Origin: an uncultured Chloroflexota bacterium
Lineage (GTDB): Bacteria > Chloroflexota > Anaerolineae > Caldilineales > Caldilineaceae
Assembly (NCBI GenBank): GCA_903879975.1
Contig: CAIRNL010000786.1
Location: forward strand, 1-6,604
Length of the DNA stretch: 6,604 nucleotides
Direction of reading: 5' to 3'
Of this stretch, positions 1-4,205 are shown in pieces (position 1 is the stretch's first letter; the number at the start of each line of letters is the position of its first letter). Under the pieces are notes generated by a model. The model saw only the letters and a list, made by a program, of their open reading frames with translations. It ran no database searches and was not told the DNA's origin. The position numbers were made by a program, and so were the translations under genes.

Positions 1-47
1 AGGAAAATGCCACAGCCGATCAGTACTAGACCAACGAGCCACTCCAT
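1..47 (-). CDS. 5' end of a hydrophobic, probably membrane or exported protein (runs off left edge)
   Basis: An ATG at 45-47 on the minus strand opens 15 visible codons, MEWLVGLVLIGCGIF, before the window ends. The start is supported by a Shine-Dalgarno AAAGGA (58-63, minus) with a 10-base spacer. The peptide is almost wholly hydrophobic from residue 3 on, as expected for a first membrane helix or an uncleaved signal. It lies 94 bases after the stop of the FAD-subunit gene on the same strand, with no clear terminator between, so it may be co-transcribed. It is not the start of a 2Fe-2S small subunit or of a molybdopterin-binding large subunit, the usual neighbours of such a gene. The family cannot be named from 15 residues. 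Confidence 0.5.
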   Translation of the reverse strand, partial: MEWLVGLVLIGCGIF

Positions 48-141
48 ACGGTTAGTTTCCTTTCGTGGATGGGCAAGGGAAATACTTGGTTCGAACAGCA
101 AAAGAACTGATTCCGCGCCGACAGCCGCTCCCTACGAGTGC

Positions 142-1020
142 CTATGCCCGGCTTGCGCGACCGACTGCTTCCGCTACTGCACGCCGTCCCAGCACTTCCA
201 CCAGGTGGCGGCGATAGGCCGGCGTCGCATGGATATCGCCCAGCGGATCGATCTCTTCCTGCGCCGCCACACGCGCCGCCGCGGCAATGGTCGCTGCATC
301 CGGCCGCTCTCCCTGTAGCAGGGACGCCGCCCGTGGCGCCGGCGTCGGCCCTTCGCCTACACTGAAATAGACGAGGCGTGCCGCACGGCACACGCCGCTT
401 TCATCGAGTCTTACGGTGGCGGCGACGCCGACGAGGGCGTAGTCGCCATGGCGCCGCGCGATCTCCTGGATCGACCCGCCCGACCGCGGCAGCGCCGCCG
501 GGATCTCGATCTCGACGAGCAGTTCGTCTTCGCCCAGTTCGGTCGTGAACAGCCCCACATAGAAATCAGCCGCGTTCACCCAGCGTGTGCCGTGCCGGCT
601 TTGCAGACGGATGCGCGCATCCAGCGCCACCATCACCGCAGGCAACTCGGCGGCAGGGTCGGCGTGGGCCAGGCTGCCGCCGATCGTGCCGCGGTTGCGG
701 ATCTGCACGTGGGCGATGTAGGGCATGGTCGCATGCAGCAGGGGAGCGCAGCGGGCAACGGTTGCGCTGCGCTCCAGCGTCCGCTGGCGGGTCATGGCGC
801 CGATGCGCAACCCGCCGCCGGCATTCTCTTCCACAAAAGCCAGCTCAGCGACGCGGTTGATGTCGACCAGGGCCGCCGGCTGGGCCAGGCGAAAGTTCAT
901 GGTTGGGATGAGGCTCTGTCCGCCGGCGAGCACCTTGCCGGCAGAGCCGTGTTGCGCCAGGAGATCGAGCGCCTCATCCAGATTGTGCGGTGCAAAATAG
1001 ACAAAAGGGGCTGGCTTCAT
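142..1020 (-). CDS. FAD-binding medium subunit of a molybdenum hydroxylase (xanthine dehydrogenase / CO dehydrogenase CoxM type)
   Basis: 292 aa, the usual length for stand-alone FAD subunits of three-subunit Mo hydroxylases (CoxM/XdhB-like). These carry electrons from the Mo and 2Fe-2S subunits through FAD to an acceptor in the cytoplasm. Seen: the FAD pyrophosphate loop AGGQSL (32-37) and the second FAD motif RNRGTIGGSLAHADPAAELP (108-127), then a C-terminal CO-dehydrogenase-flavoprotein-like domain from about 185, including ARRHGDYALVGVA (188-200). The frame is open a further 35 codons upstream, but a promoter (1087-1116) lies inside that stretch. The start at 1018-1020 gives the canonical N-terminus MKPAPFVYFAP and has GGAG (1031-1034) 10 bases upstream. 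It lies 123 bases after the cyclase gene. Large and small subunits are not visible and the next gene starts hydrophobically, so the partner must be elsewhere. The substrate is unknown; Mo hydroxylases act on N-heterocycles, aldehydes or CO. Confidence 0.9.
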   Translation of the reverse strand: MKPAPFVYFAPHNLDEALDLLAQHGSAGKVLAGGQSLIPTMNFRLAQPAALVDINRVAELAFVEENAGGGLRIGAMTRQRTLERSATVARCAPLLHATMPYIAHVQIRNRGTIGGSLAHADPAAELPAVMVALDARIRLQSRHGTRWVNAADFYVGLFTTELGEDELLVEIEIPAALPRSGGSIQEIARRHGDYALVGVAATVRLDESGVCRAARLVYFSVGEGPTPAPRAASLLQGERPDAATIAAAARVAAQEEIDPLGDIHATPAYRRHLVEVLGRRAVAEAVGRASRA

Positions 1021-1030
1021 CGGCGAGCGT

Positions 1031-1034
1031 CTCC
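1031..1034 (-). promoter_or_regulatory. Ribosome binding site deciding the FAD-subunit start
   Basis: GGAG on the minus strand, 10 bases before the ATG at 1018-1020. Together with the promoter at 1087-1116, whose expected transcript starts near 1080, it rules out the longer in-frame start at 1125. Confidence 0.5.
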
Positions 1035-1054
1035 GGTCGTCAGGCAGTAGTTGT

Positions 1055-1067
1055 GCGCCGTCGGCGC
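1055..1067 (-). repeat. 13-bp palindrome in the leader of the FAD-subunit transcript
   Basis: GCGCCGTCGGCGC is a perfect inverted repeat of six bases around a central T. It sits about 14 to 26 bases downstream of the start site predicted from the promoter at 1087-1116. It could be an operator bound by a dimeric repressor or a short hairpin in the leader. In GC-rich DNA such a palindrome can also arise by chance. Confidence 0.35.
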
Positions 1068-1086
1068 GCGGCAGACTTGCGTTTGC

Positions 1087-1116
1087 ATTATAGGCGAGCG
1101 GGATCGGCCTTGTCAA
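1087..1116 (-). promoter_or_regulatory. Perfect consensus housekeeping (sigma-70/sigma-A) promoter for the FAD-subunit gene
   Basis: On the minus strand a perfect -35 box TTGACA (1111-1116) is followed by an 18-base spacer and a perfect -10 box TATAAT (1087-1092). Transcription should start near 1080, giving a leader of about 60 bases before the ATG at 1020. It lies in the gap between the cyclase gene and the FAD-subunit gene, so the latter has its own start within an otherwise single-strand cluster. Confidence 0.8.
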
Positions 1117-1143
1117 ACACGCCAAAAGTTGCCCCAGAGCGGG

Positions 1144-2007
1144 CTACTTTTTCTTGTCCTTTTTCTCTTTCTTCTCTTTCCTGACCTTCTTGTCCTTCTT
1201 GCTCGCCACTTCCATCTCTTCCTCGTCGATCCACGCTAACGCGCGGCAAAAGGCAGCCTCGCCCCCCTTGAAAAGCCAGGGGAACGCCGCCAGGGTCAGC
1301 CGGCGGTTGTGCAGCTGCGGGTCGCCGATCGCGCCGCCCAGGTTCTCTACATGGACGCAGTCGTGCGGAAAGAGGGCGTTGTGTGTGAGCTGGTAGGCTT
1401 CCGGCGGGAAGAGCGTGTCCACCTGGTCAGCGCCAAACTTGCGCTCGACCTGCGCCCGCACGCGCTGCCAGTGTTCCAGCCCACCCTTGCCCAGGAAACG
1501 ACCGATGGGCAGGTTCATGGGATGGTCGGTGGAGATCATGTCGACGCCCCACACGTGGATCTTCTTCTCGATGAGCCACGGCACGATGGAGTGATGCGGG
1601 CCGGGGTGGCGATGGATATATTTCTCCTCGTCTCCTTCCGGGCTGAGAAAGGTGTATTTGTGCCAGCCGGTGTGAATGAAGAGAATGTCGCCCTCGCGCA
1701 CTTCCGCGCGTTCCTCGATCATCTCCGGGGTAAAAATATCCAGCTCGCCGAGCACGTCACTCAGGTCGACGATGACACCGGGACCCCACAGCCACTCCAC
1801 CGGCAACTGGTCGATGGTCTTGCCGTTCGTGACGAAGTGGCGCGGCGCGTCCAGGTGCGTGCCCATATGGTTGGAGGTCTGGATGTACTGCGCGTTGACG
1901 CCGTGCTCGGATTTGCGTTTGAAGTACTTCACCTCGAAAGGTGGGTAGAAGGGCCAGAACGAACAGTCCTGGTTGAGCGGCTGCGACAGGTCGAAGATTT
2001 TTTGCAT
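1144..2007 (-). CDS. Cyclase-family metal-dependent hydrolase (kynurenine formamidase / isatin hydrolase-like) with poly-lysine tail
   Basis: 287 aa. The N-terminus (IFDLSQPLNQDCSFWP) is typical of the cyclase superfamily. The signature HMGTHLDAPRHF (47-58) gives the usual metal ligands H47, H51 and D53, with H57 as a candidate catalytic or ligand residue. Further family-like motifs are HPGPHHS (134-140), WGVDMISTDHPMN (153-165) and VHVENLGG (218-225). The family hydrolyses amide bonds, opening cyclic amides or removing formyl groups; the substrate here is unknown. There is no signal peptide, so it is cytosolic. Shine-Dalgarno AAAGGA (2017-2022) lies 9 bases before the ATG. It follows fdrA by 93 bases with no terminator or promoter seen, so the two are probably co-transcribed. 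Odd: after the fold ends near residue 268, the last 18 residues include 12 lysines. Family assignment is firm, the exact reaction is not. Confidence 0.9.
   Translation of the reverse strand: MQKIFDLSQPLNQDCSFWPFYPPFEVKYFKRKSEHGVNAQYIQTSNHMGTHLDAPRHFVTNGKTIDQLPVEWLWGPGVIVDLSDVLGELDIFTPEMIEERAEVREGDILFIHTGWHKYTFLSPEGDEEKYIHRHPGPHHSIVPWLIEKKIHVWGVDMISTDHPMNLPIGRFLGKGGLEHWQRVRAQVERKFGADQVDTLFPPEAYQLTHNALFPHDCVHVENLGGAIGDPQLHNRRLTLAAFPWLFKGGEAAFCRALAWIDEEEMEVASKKDKKVRKEKKEKKDKKK
1147..1200 (-). repeat. Low-complexity purine-rich tract coding the lysine tail of the cyclase
   Basis: The minus strand is almost all A and G (AAG/AAA codons with GAC, GAG and one AGG). It encodes residues 270-287: 12 Lys, 1 Arg, 4 Asp/Glu and 1 Val in 18 residues. 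The plus strand is therefore a T/C-rich run just inside the stop codon. The repeated KK-acid pattern (KKD, KKE) suggests growth by replication slippage of a short AAG-rich unit. Confidence 0.8.
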
Positions 2008-2100
2008 GGTGGATTATCCTTTCGCTCGATCAATCATCGGTATTGCTTCTCTATGAACACTCCCCGCAGTGGCTGCTGGCAACTCACCCGCCGACACGGC

Positions 2101-3804
2101 TCAGGACGGTGCGCTCTTCAGCCGGGCGAGGATGCCGGCCAATTTCTCATTGCCGCCAGCCGGCGGCCGCCAATCGACGTGCACCACTGCAGCACCCTGG
2201 TTCTGCACGCTCTGCATGAAGGACTCCAGCCCGACGTTGATGGCGGCGAGCGGCGCCGCCAGCGCGGCCGAATCCACCGGCGCATGGCAGCCGATACGGT
2301 TGAGCTGCTGCACGAGCACACCGGCGCAGCGCACGGCTGCCTCGTTGCTGCGCTCGACCTGCGCGCCGGCCGCCGCCAACCGTGCCATCTGCTCATCCAG
2401 TGCCTGGGGATCGCCTTCTGTGCCGACGACGACAGCGATAATTGCCAGGTAGCGGCCAGCCGCCGCCGCCGCCGCCCGCGCCTGCTCGATCGCGGGCGCC
2501 AGCTCCGCCGCTGGATCGGGATGCGCGCCGAACCCCAGTACGACATCCAGCAGGATCACGGCCGTCTCAGGGTCAGCCGCCTCCTGCAACAGCCGTTTGA
2601 TGCGCAGGTCGTTATCCATCATGGGATGCAGGCGGCCCACGGTAAACTCATCCTCGCCCAGGTCGACGATCGTGTGGCCGCGACTGCTCGTCGCTTTCTC
2701 CAGCATGTCCTGTTTGTCGAGCGGCGCGTTGGAATGGACCACACGCACATACTCGCGCAGGATGAGCTGCGCCTCATAGGCCAGCGTGCCGCCGGAGAAG
2801 AGTCCGCGCAGGAAGCGCTGGCCCGCCGCAAAGCGGTCTTCGGGCCGGGACGCAGCGGAGGATTCCTCGAAGCGCGCCAATTCAACAGCCAGTTCGGCAG
2901 CGGCATCCAGCGTCTCCACGAAGTAGAGATTGCCGTGCACGGCCTGTTCGGGCCTGTAGCCGATGAAGTCGATGACCACCGGCTTGCCTGCCGCCCGTGC
3001 AGCCCGCAGAAACTCGGCGACGATGCGCGGGGACGGTGGCTTGGAGACCACGACGATCACCTGGGTCGCCGGGTCGTGGGCGAGCAGGTCCAGCGCCTGG
3101 CAGGCCGTGATGCCGCCCACCGCGTCCGACAGATCGCGGCCGCCTGTGCCCAGTGCATGGGTGATGCCGCTGCCCAGTTGGTCGATACGCGCCGTGATCA
3201 GCTGGATCCCGGTGCCCGACGCGCCGATCAGGCCGATGGGGCCGGGGCGCACCCGGTTGGCAAAGCCCAGCCCTGTGCCGGCGACGATCGCTGTGCCGCA
3301 GTCCGGACCGAGCACCAGGCGCCCCTGTGCAGCTGCGTCCCGTTTGAGCGCGATCTCGTCCTCGACGGAGACATTGTCGCTGTAGAGAAAGACATTCTTG
3401 CCCAGGCGCAGTGCTGTGCGGGCAACGCCGGCCGCATAGCGCCCCGGCACAGAGACGAGCACCCACTGCGCCGTGGGCAGCAGGGATGCGGCGGCCTCCA
3501 GACTCTTGGGGCGATAGTCACCCACGCTGCTGTCAGGGCGCAGGCTGGCGAGCAGCGCCTCGACCTGGTCGAGTGCCGCCGCCGCTGCAGCGCCGCTGAC
3601 GACAATCACCAGATCGTCGGCGCCTGCTGCCTGTGCCTGCGCCGTCAGCAGCCCGCTCTGGGCAAGGACATCCTTATTGGCCGGCGTCCCCATCACCACG
3701 CCCGCATCGTCGACGCCGTCCTGCGCCGCCAGCGCGCGTTGGAGCTGCATGAGCACGATCGAGTCATAGTAGGCGCCAGCACGGACAGACGTTTCAACAG
3801 CCAT
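2101..3804 (-). CDS. fdrA: FdrA-family protein (succinyl-CoA-synthetase-like; E. coli relative acts in the oxamate/carbamoyl step of allantoin breakdown)
   Basis: 567 aa, close to E. coli FdrA. The fold has two succinyl-CoA-synthetase-like halves. Seen: N-terminal AGAYYDSIVLM (9-19) as in FdrA proteins; MGTPANKDVL (38-47); a CoA-binding-like region with YSDNVSVEDE (141-150) and GPDCGTAI (166-173); the nucleotide/CoA loop GLIGASGTGIQ (191-201); HALGTGGRDL (216-225). The ligase-like second half has SGGTLAYEAQ (337-346), GRLHPMMDNDLR (390-401) and LLDVVLGFGAHPDP (418-431). The start at 3802-3804 fits the family N-terminus and has GAGAG six bases upstream; a longer in-frame start at 3894 would overlap the promoter. 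In E. coli FdrA works with YlbE and YlbF in oxamate carbamoyl transfer (established knowledge, recalled). Neither partner is seen here: the next gene is the cyclase. It is transcribed from the promoter at 3866-3894. A run of alanines near 442-449 is unremarkable for this GC content. Confidence 0.9.
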   Translation of the reverse strand: MAVETSVRAGAYYDSIVLMQLQRALAAQDGVDDAGVVMGTPANKDVLAQSGLLTAQAQAAGADDLVIVVSGAAAAAALDQVEALLASLRPDSSVGDYRPKSLEAAASLLPTAQWVLVSVPGRYAAGVARTALRLGKNVFLYSDNVSVEDEIALKRDAAAQGRLVLGPDCGTAIVAGTGLGFANRVRPGPIGLIGASGTGIQLITARIDQLGSGITHALGTGGRDLSDAVGGITACQALDLLAHDPATQVIVVVSKPPSPRIVAEFLRAARAAGKPVVIDFIGYRPEQAVHGNLYFVETLDAAAELAVELARFEESSAASRPEDRFAAGQRFLRGLFSGGTLAYEAQLILREYVRVVHSNAPLDKQDMLEKATSSRGHTIVDLGEDEFTVGRLHPMMDNDLRIKRLLQEAADPETAVILLDVVLGFGAHPDPAAELAPAIEQARAAAAAAGRYLAIIAVVVGTEGDPQALDEQMARLAAAGAQVERSNEAAVRCAGVLVQQLNRIGCHAPVDSAALAAPLAAINVGLESFMQSVQNQGAAVVHVDWRPPAGGNEKLAGILARLKSAPS

Positions 3805-3810
3805 CACATT

Positions 3811-3815
3811 CTCTC
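3811..3815 (-). promoter_or_regulatory. Ribosome binding site deciding the fdrA start
   Basis: GAGAG on the minus strand lies six bases before the ATG at 3802-3804. A GTG codon sits directly in front of that ATG (3805-3807) and could in principle be used, adding one residue. Starts further upstream are excluded because they lie at or before the predicted transcription start near 3859. Confidence 0.45.
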
Positions 3816-3843
3816 GATCGGCCAGCACACGCCGGCGGCGGAT

Positions 3844-3862
3844 AGCAGCAGATCCTGCTGCT
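3844..3862 (-). repeat. 8-bp perfect inverted repeat over the fdrA transcription start: candidate operator
   Basis: AGCAGCAG (3844-3851) and CTGCTGCT (3855-3862) are perfect reverse complements around ATC. With the -10 box ending at 3866, the predicted start site falls near 3859, inside the repeat. The element would span about -3 to +16, a classic place for repressor binding. As RNA it would form a short 5' hairpin instead. The regulator is not in the window. Confidence 0.5.
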
Positions 3863-3865
3863 GAG

Positions 3866-3894
3866 ATTCTAGGCGAAAGGGGCAGAGGTGTCAA
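3866..3894 (-). promoter_or_regulatory. Strong housekeeping (sigma-70/sigma-A) promoter for fdrA and the cyclase gene
   Basis: On the minus strand a perfect -35 TTGACA (3889-3894), a 17-base spacer and a -10 TAGAAT (3866-3871, five of six consensus bases). The expected start is near 3859, with a leader of about 55 bases before the fdrA ATG. The bases just before the -10 box (TCGCC) are the same as in the promoter at 1087-1116. Confidence 0.8.
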
Positions 3895-3949
3895 TCCGTC
3901 CGGGAAAAAGCATTTTGCACGATCATTGACATTTTCTCACCGCCTGTAA

Positions 3950-4068
3950 TACGCCATCGGCACTTCGCCCGGCGTACGCAACGTCGTCGGCTGGACCTAC
4001 CTGGCCAGCACAAGTTTCGCGCGCAGCGATCAGGTTTCAGTCTCTTCCTGCCAATCATCAATCGGTAA
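3950..4068 (+). pseudogene. Decayed 3' end of a plus-strand secreted-protein gene (FN3-like signature plus LFLPIINR tail)
   Basis: Reading the plus strand from 3950 gives YAIGTSPG, then after two residues NVVGWTYLASTSFARSD. This resembles the FN3-type signature 'YAIGTTPGG..DVV.WT' recalled from many bacterial surface proteins. A TAA stop stands directly before it in frame (3947-3949), perhaps a CAA-to-TAA change. After 4030 the sense reading moves to another frame and ends as FSLFLPIINR followed by TAA (4066-4068). That tail resembles the C-terminus LYLPLVTKLK of the neighbouring intact protein. The hairpin terminator starts only 12 bases later, where a real gene would have it. With an upstream stop, a frameshift and no start, this is read as a remnant. 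The region is short, so chance similarity is possible. Confidence 0.4.
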
Positions 4069-4080
4069 ATGTTCCCTTCC

Positions 4081-4127
4081 AGGCAAAAGGCGACCGTCGC
4101 TGTTGCAGCGACAGCCGCCTTTTACCT
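4081..4127. terminator. Bidirectional intrinsic terminator between convergent gene ends
   Basis: A 47-base near-perfect palindrome centred on 4104. The outer arms AGGCAAAAGGCG (4081-4092) and CGCCTTTTACCT (4116-4127) pair at 11 of 12 positions. The inner arms GTCGCTG (4096-4102) and CAGCGAC (4106-4112) pair fully around a TTG loop. Two further mismatches lie between. The A4/T4 blocks serve as the U-run in either direction. On the minus strand it ends the secreted-protein gene 78 bases after its stop codon; on the plus strand it follows the gene remnant at 4068 by 12 bases. Confidence 0.75.
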
Positions 4128-4205
4128 GTTTGTACATTCAGTGTGTCTTCATTTGAGACATCACCCTGCCACCGCGGCAGGAATTTACGCGGACAAGCTG
4201 TGAAT

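Noticed and set aside
7..365. Open frames on the plus strand at the left end
   Set aside because: They are Arg/Pro/Ala-rich shadows of the FAD-subunit gene without motifs or a good ribosome binding site.
1021..1125. Longer start for the FAD-subunit gene at 1125
   Set aside because: The added 35 codons contain the perfect promoter at 1087-1116, and the family N-terminus begins at 1020.
1309..3864. An 851-codon open frame on the plus strand across fdrA and the cyclase gene
   Set aside because: It is antisense to two well-recognised genes that share one frame. Its product is Arg/His/Gln-rich without motifs, it has no ribosome binding site, and it runs through the fdrA promoter. It is a mirror of GC-rich codon bias.
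3805..3894. Longer start for fdrA at 3894
   Set aside because: The added codons span the promoter and predicted start site; FdrA proteins begin near the MAVETSVRAG sequence encoded from 3804.
3926..3952. Plus-strand TTGACA (3926-3931) with TAATAC as a promoter
   Set aside because: The spacer would be only 15 bases, the -10 is poor, and no plus-strand gene follows apart from a decayed gene end.
4144..4181. Two small hairpins, TGTCT/AGACA (4144-4160) and CCTGCC/GGCAGG (4165-4181), as terminators
   Set aside because: Stems of five and six bases without a T-run on either strand. The palindrome at 4081-4127 is a far better terminator.
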